Assembly (NCBI GenBank): GCA_028622995.1
Contig: JAJQJQ010000036.1
Location: forward strand, 1,302,001-1,366,000
Reading direction: 5' to 3'
Length of the DNA: 64,000 nt
From: Panagrolaimus kolymaensis
Taxonomy: Eukaryota; Nematoda; Chromadorea; Rhabditida; Panagrolaimidae
Shown: one piece after another, positions 10,529 through 22,855 of the stretch
How positions within the stretch are numbered: position 1 is the first letter of the stretch
Layout: the number at the start of each line of letters is the position of its first letter
Notes under the pieces: model-generated
Told to the model about the DNA's origin: nothing
The model's input: only the letters and a program-made list of their open reading frames with translations
The model's database searches: none
Position numbers and translations under genes: made by a program

Positions 10529-11808
10529 CAGTTTTTTTCCCAATTTAATAATAAACTGTCTTTAAACACTCATACATTCTGAAAAAAGATACTTTTAAAA
10601 ATGGGCTACAAATTAATTTTGTTTCTTTTTAGATTTATTAAATAAAAAGACTTGAAGATTTCGAAAGTACAAAACATAAAAAATTGTTTTGAGTTTTGTA
10701 CAATATATTTTTTAATAAATATCAAATTTCACTCCTTTTTTGTTTTTGCTTTTAAACAATGGAGTGTTTATTATTTCTTTAATTTTATTTTTAAATGTCC
10801 CGGGAAATTTTATAATTAAAACAAAAAAAATTCTTTTAAAGATACAAAATTTACAAAAATATGTATATTTAAAAAATTTTTTACTAGCAAACGACATTGT
10901 GTGTTTTGTATTAATAAAATCCCAGGAGGATAATTATGTAATTTTTAAAGCAGTTAAAGGCGCCTTTTTTTGAATATGTATTTTTAATGAGTTCGTGATT
11001 TCTAAATTAAAGAAAAAATATGAAATAAATTCCCTAAAGTTAGTTACATTTTCTTGCAAAAATGAGCAACGTGATATTAGTTTTAAATAAATGAAAAGGA
11101 AAAGTTGTGTGGTCTTTTGGGGTTTGGTAAATAAGGGTCTCTGGAACAAAGAGCTCCCATGAGGAAGAGATAGACGTTATACAGTTCGTATTAAAATACA
11201 CCCACAAATTAAAACTTTATTTTGAGGTGTTGGCAATTATTGCGAGAAAAAATTATGTTTTTATTTCACCCTGACGGTTTATGATGATGTAAAGCTAATA
11301 ACACCCAAGAAATTTAATATAAAAAAGAAATTTTTTTCCTTACTCGGTTATTATTTTTATTATTTTTTTATTTTTTAAGTGTAGACCTCCTCTCTCTCTC
11401 TAGACGAAATAGAGATGACGAAAAGTTTTTTTTAATAAAAAAAAAATTTCGAGAATTAACGAAAAAATTTAAATTTTTATATACAATACCTTTTTGATTT
11501 CCGATTCTTAGTTTATTCTTAATTTTTAAACATTGTATTATACCCTTTAGCTTTTTTTGTATTATATTTCCGAGACCATTTCCGTAAAAAAATGATAAAT
11601 AACCTTTTGAACTATAAAAAATTAATAAACAAAAGAAAAAGAAAAAAATTTGTGTTTGTTTTTGAGTTTTGAGTGAGAAAGAATGTTTGTTGTGAAATAA
11701 CTTTCTTTTATTTTTTGAGCTATTGTGTCCATTGAAATTTGCTTTTTTTTCTTCATTTATTTACACACGCTAGCTATTGTGGGAGCATTTTATTGTTTTC
11801 CTTTAAAA

Positions 11809-11816
11809 ATGCCGTG
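11809..11816 (+). promoter_or_regulatory. ATGCCGTG motif upstream of receptor 1
   Basis: The same 8-base core, allowing one change, lies upstream of all eight receptor genes and always in the orientation of the gene. Here it is about 110 bases before the start codon. Confidence 0.45.
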
Positions 11817-11924
11817 GAGCTTTACAAATTAAAAAACAAGAAATAGTTGTTTTTTAAAAATATTCATTCATCTAAAAAAATTTTATGTTTTTCACTTTTA
11901 GTTAATTTTTATTCTTCCCAAAAA

Positions 11925-13249
11925 ATGGTTAGATTCGATATTTCCACCGTAGTCACACATCTTGCAATTTTGTTTAATGGATTTTTAATTTGGTTAATTT
12001 GGAAAAAATCTGGAAAACATCTTGAAAGTTATAAAAAAATTTTATATCTTGGTGCCATTTATGATTTATTCTATTCCCTTGCAATTATTTTAACTTTACC
12101 TCAAATTGTTGTAACCCATGATGGAATATGGTATTTCGTGGTTCTAGATGGTTGGTTGGTATATTTTGGGCATCCATATGATTTTTTAATTTTATTAATG
12201 AATGTTTATCTTTCAAATGGACAACAAACTGTGGCGACCGTTCAATATATTTATCGGTTTCTTTTACTTTGCTTGTAAGTTAAAGAAATGGAAATTATTT
12301 AGCATAAAAATTCGAAAATTAGAATATTCTTTTCTTGTTTTTTTTAAAAACTCCAAAAAAATTTCGATATCACAAAATGAATTTTAGGATTAAATTTTAG
12401 CTTTCATACCGTAATTTTTATTTTGCACTTGTGACTTTTTATTTTAGCAGAAAATACTTTTTTTTATTAGGCATTATTAACTCTAAAAATAATTATTATA
12501 TTTTTTTAGAAACATTACTCTTGGGAATATTGCATTTTGCATTCTGGTATTATTAGCTTTAGCCACGCCATCTTGGTGGGTAATAAGCTTTTATGAACAT
12601 TTCTTTCCAAAACCAAATGAATTTGAAACTTATGGCCCATTTTTATTTGCCACAGGTGAAGTAAAAAAAGAAGATGTCAAAAGTTTTATTGTCACAAAAT
12701 ATGTAAGAATTTTTTTTAAATTTTAAATCAGAAACTTTTGCTTCGAAATAATAAAAAATAATTATATTTTTATAGGCTGAAGTAGCGCCTCTAACTGCCT
12801 ATTCCACAATTTGCTCATGTGTGAGCTTTGGAATAATAATATTTTGTTCCATTGGAATTATTTTAAAACTATGGATGCATAAAAAAAAGTTTGCACTTGC
12901 TGATCAAAAAATTCAGAATGAAATTAGCATTGTTTTATTTTGCGAGGTAACTTTGCACAAAAAAAATTTGTTTTAATTTCAAAACCCTTAAAATTATTTT
13001 TTTTAGGCTTTGGTTCCTTTGCTGACAGTAATAATTCCAAATCAACTTTTTAATTTCTTAAAAACTCAACTTCCATGGTTTCCACCAATTTACACTTATA
13101 TTTTAGCTTTTGCGCCTATGTTTAATCCAATTGTAAAAATGTTTGTAATTGCTTCGTTTAGAAAAGTCATTTTTGGTGTGGTGTTGAGAAAAAAGAAAAC
13201 TCCTCGAAATGGTGTACTTTTTACTGCTTCCGCTGTCTCTAATGCTTAA
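11925..13249 (+). CDS. nematode seven-helix chemoreceptor 1 (Str/Srd-like)
   Basis: Exons 11925-12274, 12510-12702, 12776-12946 and 13007-13249; 318 residues. The first exon carries helices 1-3 (STVVTHLAILFNGFLIWLIW; then KKILYLGAIYDLFYS), exon 2 helix 4 and the long extracellular loop, exon 3 helix 5, exon 4 helices 6-7 with APMFNPIVKMFVIASFRK. The intron positions and phases are the same in all eight receptors here. These are predicted olfactory G-protein-coupled receptors at ciliated sensory endings; the helix-7 NPIVK...PFR signature fits the Str superfamily, but I cannot assign the family exactly. Receptors 1 and 2 form a separate subgroup that shares the exon-2 loop (FATG, VKKEDV). Confidence 0.85.
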
Positions 13250-14440
13250 TTTTAGGAATTTTTTTCGTTTCGTTTTTTAATATAATAAATTTTTTTTAAA
13301 TTATTTACGTTAGTTTTTTTAAGTTAAAACTAAGTATTTTGGAAAAAATAATGTAAAGTTTCTTTTGTTATTTGAAGCAAAAAAGTGAAGCTTCTTCTAT
13401 ATTTTGGGAAATTTTATAGTTAATTTTTTTCCATAAAATTCAACAAAAAAAAGAAGAGATTTATTTTTAAAAAGATAAATAAATTCAAGAAACATATTTT
13501 ACTTTTTATTAGTTATTTATTTATTTTTCATGACGACGATAATGCCATGGAACCATCTTCTTCTTCGTCATCGCTATGCCCACATCGTTGTTGTTGTTAT
13601 CCATAAAATTCTATGATGCTTCTTCATTCTTGAAAAACAAATGAAAAGAAAAAAGGATGAAAAAAGAAGAATTATTTTAAACTTTAAAAAAGACTCCAAG
13701 AAAATATAGTTCAAAAAGACAGTTGATTTTTTTGCTTTTAAATTTTTTCTTTGAATATTTTAACAAAAATTTTTTTTCTTTTTTCTTTTCACGTTTATCA
13801 GTTACGCATAAATCAGTCAGTGCCTGTCCTTAAAGTATTAAACCATACTTATTTTTTAACCAATGGAAAATGTATTTGAACATAGTAAAAATAAACTTTA
13901 CAATTATGTAAATCCACAATTCACCAAAGCATCATCGACAAGTGAAATGGCAACAAAAACTTGAAATAAATCCAACTGTCGAACTTTTTTAAACAAACTC
14001 AAAAAAAATATTATTATTTTTATGCGTATCATATTTTTCATGTAAATTATATAAAAAAATTTAAAAAAAGTCTGAATGTCCAACAATAAAAGTTTGTATT
14101 ATTTTATAAATTCCGAATGATTTTTTTAAAATTAATTAAGACTGCAAAATTGTTATTGAATTTGAAGTATTAACTAATCACACACCTCTGTGTTTTTTTT
14201 TGTTATTGTTTTAATAAATAACAATGGAGGAAACTAATAAAAAGTACATATGTATTTCAAAAAAACTTATTACAAATGCCATGAGAAAACGGGTTTTTTA
14301 AACAAAACAAAAAACAAAAGGGTTTAGCACTTTTAGGAAAATATTTTATGAAATTATAATTATTCATTTTCAAAAACTCAGAGGTCTAAATTTTTAAGAG
14401 TTTAAGAAAGTAGGTTGAAAACTGATTCTTTTAAATAAAA
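13250..14440. other. gap between receptors 1 and 2
   Basis: AT-rich. A short minus-strand stretch at about 13530-13640 has acidic or triplet-like coding potential (DDEEEDG) but no convincing start or donor, so it is not called. The rest is the 3' region of receptor 1 and the promoter of receptor 2. Confidence 0.4.
14276..14283 (+). promoter_or_regulatory. ATGCCATG motif upstream of receptor 2
   Basis: Core ATGCCATG followed by AGAAAA, about 158 bases before the start codon. The extended word ATGCCATGAGAAAA recurs upstream of receptor 4. Confidence 0.45.
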
Positions 14441-15609
14441 ATGGTAAAATTTAATATTTCTACTGTAGCCAATCATTTTGCTATTTTGTTAAATGGATTT
14501 CTGATTTGGTTAATTTGGAAAAAATCTGGAAAACCTTTGGAAAATTATCGAAAGATTTTATATCTTGGTGCTATATTTGATTTTATATTTTCTATTATTA
14601 TTGTTCTTACTGAACCCACAGTAATTTTTACAAATGATTGGTATTTTATGGTCCTTGATGGATGGGCTGCATATTTAGGGCATCCATTGGATTGGCTTTT
14701 AGTTTGTTTAAATGTTTATCTTTCGTATTCCACCATTCCAATTGCGGGGATTCAATTTGTTTATCGATATTTATTAATTTGTTGGTAAGTTTTTTTTGAA
14801 ACAAAAAATAAAAAATAATTTGCATAAAACTTTTAAAATTGTTTTTAGGAAATTTTTTAAACTAAACTTTTTGTTTTCAGGAATATTAAAGTCACTAAAA
14901 TATGTTTCTGTATTTTATTGGTTCTTGCATTTTCAGTTTCAAGTTATTATTTATATATTTGGTTATTTAATTTTTATCCAAAAACGAATGAATGGGAAAT
15001 TTATGGACCTGTTTTATTTGCCACTGGAAAAGTAAAAAAAGAGGATGTAATTAGTTTTTTAGTTAGCTCACGAGTAAGTTCAAAGAAAATTTAAATATTT
15101 TTTCTTTAAAAAAGCCATTTTTAGTTAGCAACTCGGCCTACAATAGTTTTCTCAGCCATAATTTCAATTGGCAGCTTTTCTGTAATTATTTTTTGTTCGG
15201 TTTCAATTATTTATAAACTTTGGAAGCATCAAAAAAATTTTGCTGCTGCTGATCGAAAAATTCAAAATCAAATTAGCATTGTTTTATTTTGTGAGGTATG
15301 TAATTCTTAAAAATTTGCATATTTATTTTTGCTTCATTACATATTTTCATTTTTATTTAGGCAATTGTTCCACTTTTGACGATGGTGATTCCCCTCCAAT
15401 TTTTAGCCCTCTTTAATAGCATTTTTCCATGGTTTCCATCAGTTTTTTCTTATATCACTGCTTTTTCTCCATTATTTAATCCAATCGTAAAAATGATTGT
15501 TATTTCACCTTTTCGAAAAACAATTTTTGGATTTATTATTCAAAAGAAGCAAATATCGTCGATGACTTCTCTTGTTAGTATCACAACCTCTGTAGCAACT
15601 CATCGCTAG
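14441..15609 (+). CDS. nematode seven-helix chemoreceptor 2 (Str/Srd-like)
   Basis: Exons 14441-14784, 14881-15073, 15125-15295 and 15361-15609; 318 residues. The start MVKFNISTVANHFAILLNGF matches the array consensus. Helix 3 ends in FVYRYLLICW. Exon 3 encodes IISIGSFSVIIFCSVSIIYK and the intracellular KNFAAADRKIQNQISIVLFC segment common to the family. The C-terminus reads FSPLFNPIVKMIVISPFRK. Exon 1 is six bases shorter than in the other receptors. Its closest relative is the neighbouring receptor 1, as expected for local duplication. Confidence 0.85.
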
Positions 15610-15789
15610 ATTTTAATCATTTAAAAATTCTTGTTTTGTCTTTTTCTCTTTTGTTTTTTTGAATTATAAAAAAAAATTATTTGGTATTTTTTTTATTACA
15701 ATAAAAATTAAATTAATTGTTTTTATTCACAAAATGGAAAGAAAAAAGTTAAATAATTAAATATTAATGAAACATTTTTTGGAAGCGAA

Positions 15790-16909
15790 TTATTTAATAT
15801 GCCTTTGTGCAGAAGCTGTGAATGAAACAACGGTGGTGGTGGTAATTTTCTGTTTCCAAAAAAATCCAAATATTGTTTTTCGAAATGGAGGAATTACAAA
15901 CATTTTCACAATAGGATTTAAAACAGGACAAAATCCACTGATTACTGTAAAAATAGATGGAAACCATGGAAAAGCTTGAACGAGAGCGCTTAAAAAATTG
16001 AATGGAATTACCATTGTCCAAAATGGAACCATAGCCTGAAAAAATATGGAACAGTTATTTTCCATTCATTTGTCCAAATTTTACAGTACTTCGCAAAGCA
16101 AAACAACGCTAACTTGATTTTGAACTTTTCGATCGGCGGTACCAAAATTTTTTGAATGCTTCCAAAGTTTATAAACTACAGCCACCGAACAAAAAATAAT
16201 TATTCCAAAACTTCCAAATGAGAGAACAGCAGTTATTATTGTATCGGTGCTACCAAAGGTGTTCGTCTAAATATTTTTTTGATATATAAATATTTAATGT
16301 AAAAAATTATATTTACCGTAGAAGTAACCATGAAACTATTAGTTTCATTGCTATTAAGAATTTCATTTAAAATTGGCCCATAAATTTCTTGTTGATTGGG
16401 TTTTGGAGAATAATAAATTAAATATGCAATTAAAAAATACGCGGGAAAGAAAAGTGCCAAACCAATTAAACCACAAAAAGCTTTGATTCCAAGAGTATAG
16501 TTACTGAAATTATATTAAATTCAATGGTTATACTTTTCAAAAAATGAAGAGAAGCTTACAAACAAATAAGAAAAAATCGATAAACAAATTGTACGCTTGC
16601 AATTGTCATTGAAGAATATGAAACATAAACCGAAAGACACGCAATAATATAATCAAATGGACTACCAAAGAAAGCTGACCAACCATTAATTACAAGAAAA
16701 TCATGCACAAAATCTTTTGAGTATGCCACTGCTCCTTTTGTCATTACACCAATGATTACAAAAATAAAATCAAAAATAGCACCAAGATATAAAATTTTTC
16801 GATAACTTTCTAATGATTTTCCTGATTTTTTCCAAATCAGCCAAATCAAAAATCCGTTAAGTAAAATTGCAATATGAGTTGCTACAGTAGAAATATTAAA
16901 TTTCACCAT
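15790..16909 (-). CDS. nematode seven-helix chemoreceptor 3 (Str/Srd-like), inverted copy
   Basis: Minus-strand exons 16909-16560, 16503-16317, 16266-16090 and 16035-15790; 319 residues. It is the only array member on the minus strand and lies head-to-head with receptor 4. Its 117-residue exon 1 is identical in amino-acid sequence to that of receptor 7, although about 19 bases differ, all silent. Its exon 3 end, intron 3 and exon 4 start are base-for-base identical to receptor 5 over 170 bases. The C-terminal tail (FFWKQ) is shared with receptor 4. So this gene is a mosaic of other members. Splice phases are the same as in the other seven. Confidence 0.85.
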
Positions 16910-17041
16910 ATTTAAATAAAAGAAGACGAGAAAATAAAATTAATGGGCGTCGTGGGAAAAAACTGGACATTATATATATCTCACTGAATTAAAGAATTCT
17001 AAAAGAGCTTGTTCTTAGTATCATATTTTTTTTTAATTGAA

Positions 17042-17092
17042 AGGATAAATAATCGGAAGTGCGTGTAGTTAACAACTTTCTTTACATGGCAT
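17042..17092 (-). promoter_or_regulatory. conserved upstream block of receptor 3
   Basis: On the minus strand: ATGCCATG (17092-17085), then TAAAGAAAGTT and ACTTCCGATTATTTATCC. Receptor 7 has ATGCCGTGTAAAGGAAGTTAGC followed by ACTTCCGATTATTAAACC in the same order. It lies about 176 bases before the start codon. Confidence 0.55.
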
Positions 17093-17464
17093 TCATAAAC
17101 TAACAAAAAACATACTAAAAAAAGTTATTTTTTTCATTGTTGCCATGTTTGACCTTTTATTGTTAACAAAAAAATTTCAGAAGATATATCGCATGGTGTA
17201 AATCCTAATGAGATCCCAAGAGTCTTCAATGAGATTATTACGAGCACTTTCAAATTTAGCTCAAATAAAAAAAGCTTTTTAGCAAAAAATATTTTTTCCA
17301 TTAAAAATTATTTATTTTGGAAAATCAGAAACTCTCGCATAGATTTTTTTTACTGTACGACAGATCTAAAACTTCCTAAAATTTCGAGCAAAAGAAATTC
17401 AACAAAGTGATTGAGATAAAAAATTTTTTTGATTTCATTAAAATTCCAAGTTCCGACAGACAAT

Positions 17465-17516
17465 GCTGATATTGAGGAGTGTCGTAAATTTAAAAGATGA
17501 TGCATATTCAAATAAA
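17465..17516. repeat. duplicated upstream segment, copy 1
   Basis: GCTGATATTGAGGAGTG..., ending near CATATTCAAATAAAT, matches 22559-22607 with scattered changes. It marks duplication of receptor-flanking DNA between the head-to-head pair and the tandem set. Confidence 0.55.
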
Positions 17517-18051
17517 TATTTTTTTGACATAAAATGATTAATTTCTAAAAAATTGATTTACTTTGCAAATATTTTTATGTTTTTTTGACGTACATAAAAT
17601 TTTTCTTAATATTTTCTTTTCATATTCGTCACAAACAATTTAAATATGTAGTTCTGAAATATTTTTAAAAAAATACGGTGTTCACCATTCTTTTCTATTC
17701 TTTATTTTTTTGTCGTAAAACAAAGTTCAATTCATTTCATGAAACCACGATTTTAGACAGTTTGTGCAAAGAAAAATAATCCATTGCGTGTGGTTTCATT
17801 TACAAACAAACCCATTAGATAATAGCCTTAAATTAAAATGAGTAATAAAAATGGTTTAAAAAAAACCCAACAAAATAATCATGAAGATGCGTGTCAATTT
17901 TGCATTCTTTATTTTTTCTTCAATTGAAACAAGTTTACCCGTGGGTGCAAAAAAATGTTCACAGCTTTTCAAACAAATAATAAAAAAATTTAAAAAAAAC
18001 GAAACACGTAAAAATTTACGCAATGGGTGTTTTCCTTTTTTATTCTTTGTA

Positions 18052-18059
18052 ATGCCATG
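18052..18059 (+). promoter_or_regulatory. ATGCCATG motif upstream of receptor 4
   Basis: ATGCCATGAGAAAA, the same extended word as upstream of receptor 2, about 243 bases before the start codon. Confidence 0.4.
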
Positions 18060-18301
18060 AGAAAAAAAAATTGTTTAATTGTTAAATAACGAAAATGCAT
18101 CGGTTATTTAAATATTAAATAAACTAAATGGTTTCGAATTTTTGCATAATGAATTGACACATTTTAATACCATTTTTTTAATTTTTACTTCTTTGTTTTC
18201 GTGGGAACACGCATACTTATGAATTTTTTCAAATTAATTTTGTATATAAAAAAAGTTTTTTTGAAACAAAGTTTATTTATTTCCAAACTTTATTTTAAAA
18301 A

Positions 18302-19405
18302 ATGGTAAAATTTAATATTCCTACCGTAGCTAGTCATATTGCAGTTTTACTTAATGCTTTTTTAATTTGGTTAATCCACAAAAAATCAGGAAAACCTCTT
18401 GCAAATTACAAAAAAATTTTATATCTTGGTGCAATATTTGATTTTATAATTTCCATAATTGGTATATTAAGTATGGGATCGGTTGCATATTCAAAGGATT
18501 TTGTTCATGATTTTAACATGATCGATGGTTGGATATCTTACATTGGAAGGCCATTTGATTATGTGATATTAATTATTTCCATTTATATTTCGTATTCATC
18601 CATGACAATTGCATCCATTCAATTTGTTTATCGTTTTTTTGTTATTTGTTTGTAAGTTTTGTGTAAAACTTAATTTTGTTAAATAATAATTACTTTTTTT
18701 AGTAACAAAACTCTTGGAATCAAAGCTTTTTGTGGTTTAATTGGATTAGCGCTTTTCTTTCCATTATATTTTTTAATTGCATATTTAATTTATTATTCTC
18801 CAAAACCAAATCAACAAGAAATTTATGGACCAATTTTGAGTGAAATTCTTAATGAAAATATTACTAATATTAATTTTCTTGTTACAACAACGGTAAATAT
18901 AAACAAATTCATGCATGTTTTAAATGAGCTTCTTTTAGACAAACACTTTTAGTTCTACCGATATCATAATGACAGCTGCGATATCATTTGGCAGTTTTGG
19001 AATAATTATTTTTTGTTCAGTGGCAGTTATTTATAAACTGTGGAAACATTCAAAAAATTTCTCTACCACTGATCGAAAAGTCCAAAATCAAGTTAGCGTA
19101 GTTTTATTTTGCGAGGTAAGATTTGCGTATTTTTGGGATCTTATGAGCCTGATATTATTTTTCAGGCAATGGTTCCATTTTGGACAATGGTAATTCCATT
19201 CAATTTTTTAAGTTATCTCGCTCAAGCTTTTCCATGGTTTCCTTCAGTTTTTACTTATATTGGCGGATTTTGTCCTTTATTAAATCCAATTGTGAAAATG
19301 TTTGTAATTCCACCATTTCGAAAAACAATATTTGGATTTTTTTGGAAGCAAAACAATACTTCCACCATAGTTGTTGTTTCATTAACAAGGTCTGCACAAA
19401 GATAA
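18302..19405 (+). CDS. nematode seven-helix chemoreceptor 4 (Str/Srd-like)
   Basis: Exons 18302-18651, 18703-18892, 18939-19115 and 19166-19405; 318 residues. Helix 1 is IPTVASHIAVLLNAFLIWLI; the second loop has SKDFVHDF; helix 7 reads GGFCPLLNPIVKMFVIPPFR. The tail FFWKQNN plus Ser/Thr is like receptor 3, its inverted neighbour, while intron 3 is nearly the same as in receptor 6 (both contain ATTTTTGGGAT and GATATTATTTTTCAG). Exon 4 shares about 88 identical bases with receptor 5. All of this fits repeated exchange within the array. Confidence 0.85.
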
Positions 19406-19823
19406 TTTTGTATTTATTTCAATAATTCTTTTAAAGACGTTTTGATAGGCAGCGCGGTAGCTGCTGAACGGGTTTTATGTTTGATTATCAGAGTCGAAAA
19501 TCAACCTGTTTGCCATAATACCTAAATTTGATGCTTTACATACAAAATACGTTGCTCATTTTATAAAAGCTTTCATCAATGTTTATTTTTTCATCTTTGT
19601 TTCATATTCTAACCTTATGTTACATATCTCACACCAATCACACAGAATTTACTTTCATTCCTTTATTCTCATTCCAATTAATCTTTTATATACATAAGTT
19701 CAAACATACAATAAAAATTACAAGAAAGGAACAACAGAAATAACAAAACAAAATATAAACAAACAAAAAATCAGAACATTATAAATTTATCCCACGTTTG
19801 AATCAATCATAAATAATCCATTA
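19406..19823. other. 3' flanks of two converging genes
   Basis: Receptor 4 (plus) and the GLD-2-like gene (minus) end toward each other here. AT-rich, with AATAAA-like signals for both. No gene seen. Confidence 0.45.
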
Positions 19824-21666
19824 TTATTCAAAACCATCAATATTCATTTCTTTGAGGCTTGGATTCATATCAACGCACATAAGAAGGTACATATCATTGA
19901 ATGCTTTTTTGATTCTTTCATATCCATCACCATGAACACATCGTGCAGTATTAAAGCCATCAAAAGGTTCTTCAATAAATATAGAATACTTCTCGAATAA
20001 TTCTTCAGGCAAACTTTTCCTAAAATCCAAATCATTATTGTTACGAACAAGCATAAAAGTTAAACTTACTTTAAGAAAACACAAGCATTCTTAACAGAAA
20101 TAGCATATTTATCGAAGTCGAACTGGCAGTAGTAACAAAAGAAACCAATTAACAACGTAGCCAAATCATCCTTGTTTTCTGATATAAAGCTAACTTCATC
20201 ATTGAAAAATCGTAGGTTTTCAATTGGAACATCATCATCGAATGCATCAGGACAGAGCTTTTGTAAATTGGGTAAAACCGGAGGTTTACAAGCACATTGC
20301 ATAAAATGCAAAACAAGACAAATGAGCGAATAACTGTTAAAAGTTCTGCTTCTAGCATCACTGATATCATGTTTAATAGCCCAATGTTTGATAAGTAGAC
20401 ATATTTGAGGAAACCTTGAATCCATGCGAGAGTATTGGTGGATCAAATGAGTATTGTATATTCCAGCCGTATTATTGATATTCACATCCACTTCCAAATC
20501 TAAAAGATTGATCGAATAAAACAAAGAAGATGGACAAATGCGTACAATATCAGAGAGTAAAACCAAACATACCAGAGTAGGAACCATTAAAAGTGATGCT
20601 TAATATTGGAACAAGAGTTTTATAAATACGAAGAACTCGTTTAACAACAGGACTTCGTTCGAAAGCTATTTTCAACCTTTCTAATGCAAAGATAGTTTGT
20701 TTATGAAGATCATGAGAAAGAGCAGCAAGTTCATTTGGATGAATCAAAATACAAAGATCCATATCAGAGTTATAGCTTCCACATCCATTCATCGTTGAAC
20801 CAACAGCAAACATTTTTGCAGATGGAAATACTCTTTGACTTGCATGCAGGAGTTCCAAACGAATACTCTCTTTCCATGTTAAAGTTTCATAATCCTAAAA
20901 GATGACGGATTACTACTTCTTCGTACAGCTATAAAAGAACTTGAATATTTTGATCATAATGGCACAAAATATCATTGGAAAGTTTATCAAAAGCAGCAGG
21001 CTGTTTATTCTTAATATTTTCAGCAATTTCTTTAACATTTGCCCATTTAAAAAGTGGATAATCAAGCAAATTGAGCATTTCATATTGATAATCAGTTTCC
21101 ATAACTTCAGAAGGAGTTGATTCTTCTTGTGAACACATAAGCTTGTCTTCTTCGTCACGAGTAGACGGAGCATTATTAGACGTTGAAAAGTTTGATTCCA
21201 AGTTTCTTGTTGTATTGTATGCATGAGTTTTGGAGAAAAAGTACGATTGAACAGCGCTGGCTAAAAAGTAAACAGAGAAGTAATAAATAAGTACAAAGTG
21301 TTGAATATTTCTTTAGTACATGTTTGAACTTTCTTTAAGTTAAAACAATCTTTGTGAAAACATACCATGTCGTGATTTCGTCAAATTTGTAGTTTCAGCT
21401 CCAGATTGATTTATAAGAATATTGTCATTGAGAGATGTCGTCGAGTAAACATTAGTAGTATATTGATTCATATTAAGTAGCTTTTCGAAAACAAGTTGAT
21501 GTACTTTTCCTCTCTAAAAAATGTTATGTAAAACTAACTTTAAAAAATAAAGACAAACAAAAAAACATACATTTCCACGATACTTTATACCAAGCTTTTG
21601 AGCTTCAACGTGAAGTTGAATATAGTTCAAACTATTCAACCATTGATGAATTGAATCAGCATCCAT
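19824..21666 (-). CDS. GLD-2-type non-canonical poly(A)/poly(U) polymerase
   Basis: Six minus-strand exons: 21666-21571, 21513-21366, 21260-20941, 20894-20573, 20499-20070 and 20019-19824; 503 residues. The nucleotidyltransferase signature is VGSTMNGCGSYNSDMDLCI, with two catalytic Asp in SDMDLC and the third in LEVDVNINN after the core strands. The central domain follows (KHWAIKHDISDARSRTFNSY, LICLVLHFMQ), and the poly(A)-polymerase-associated region contains IEEPFDGFNTAR, a strong GLD-2 family mark. These enzymes extend mRNA 3' ends in the cytoplasm, in nematodes mostly in the germ line with an RNA-binding partner. The N-terminal 180 residues are Ser/Thr/Asn-rich and poorly conserved. It sits inside the receptor array, opposite in strand to its neighbours. 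The exact subfamily (A- or U-adding) cannot be told. Confidence 0.85.
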
Positions 21667-22558
21667 TAAAATAAAATAATGTTTGTTTCAATAAACGAAA
21701 TCTTCTAATCAAAACATCAAAAAAAGAATGATGCAAAATTTTGGAGAAAGAAAAAATGAAGCAAAAACAATAAAAGTTTTTTGCAAACGAGTAATTTGTT
21801 TTTCGACACTGGGTTAGAGTTTGCCAAAATTATCTATGTATGAGAAAAATGTTTTTATTGAAAAACAAAGCTATTCTTTTCTTTTGCTTCTTTTTAATCG
21901 TCATTCATTAATTTAGAAATTATAATATTTCCCTTTTAACATTCATGTATATATTTTGGTATTTCAAATCCCAATTATTATTGTCCCTTTTTTTTATTAT
22001 ATTCATGGTAGTTTTTTCTTCTTCTTCTGATTCATTGGCTTTTGATATTTCATTCCCCCACATTTTATTCTTTTTCAATCAGTTATTCTCGTAGCAGCTG
22101 TAGCTTTATAATTGAATATTTTGTTTTTGTTTTCTTCTCTGATCATAATAATCAACGTTTTACTTTTTTGCTTCTTCAATAAATAATTCTATGGTATTTA
22201 TTATTGTTTGTTTGTATCAACTGTGAAACAACATTAACTACTTACAATAGCAAAATTCCTCTAAGAAAATTATTGTTTGTTTCATTTTGGGAAATGGTGA
22301 TTAATTGAAATTCTTAAGATTTTTTTAAATCAAGTTTTTCCATAGCTTCTTTCCATCTGTTTTACTTATATTATTTCAGTATTATCAAGACTCATTATTT
22401 TAATCGGTGTTTTTTCAATATAACATTTTTTATCTCTTTAAATTACATTTCAGAACTACGGAAAAAAAATTTTTACTTCCAAAATAAAATTTACTTTACC
22501 AAAATCTGACATTTCAAGTTGTTGCTTACCATTGCTTAATTTTCTATGTCGTGTTAAC

Positions 22559-22607
22559 GCTGATTTTGAGGAGTGGCATAAATTAAAAATATTGCACATT
22601 CAAATAA
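22559..22607. repeat. duplicated upstream segment, copy 2
   Basis: GCTGATTTTGAGGAGTGGC..., ending near CACATTCAAATAAAT; partner of 17465-17516. Confidence 0.55.
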
Positions 22608-22855
22608 ATTTCCTATTTTCTTTTTGGCACGAAGAAGAATAACGCGATTTCTAAGAAATTTTTTTTGCCTGCCCCATTTTTAGATTTATTTTATTTTTTA
22701 TGAATTCAATTGTTTATTATGTAATATATTTCTTTGCGTGTACCTATCTAATTTTGTAGATATGAAAAAAAAATTATAAAATAAAAAGTTAACAAAAAAA
22801 AATATTGCGTTTTCTTAATTTTTTTTGAGGTAAGAAAGTTTTTATTATTAAATCA

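Larger units (their letters stand above)
9607..11924. other. 2.3-kb gap without a supported gene
   Basis: Low-complexity AT-rich sequence. It holds a small foldback at about 10469-10528 and the upstream region of the first receptor. A minus-strand open frame at 9896-10135 starts MDADFHVHSSKRQR and might include a first exon of the KH gene, but no good donor fits its phase. Confidence 0.4.
16910..18301. other. divergent promoter region between receptors 3 and 4
   Basis: Shared upstream region of two diverging genes. It contains the receptor 3 and receptor 4 motifs and a repeat (17465-17516) that recurs upstream of receptor 5. No exon is supported. Confidence 0.5.

Noticed and set aside
13530..13640. 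Possible small acidic gene on the minus strand
   Set aside because: Each frame is short, start and donor are missing, and composition is triplet-like; could be chance.
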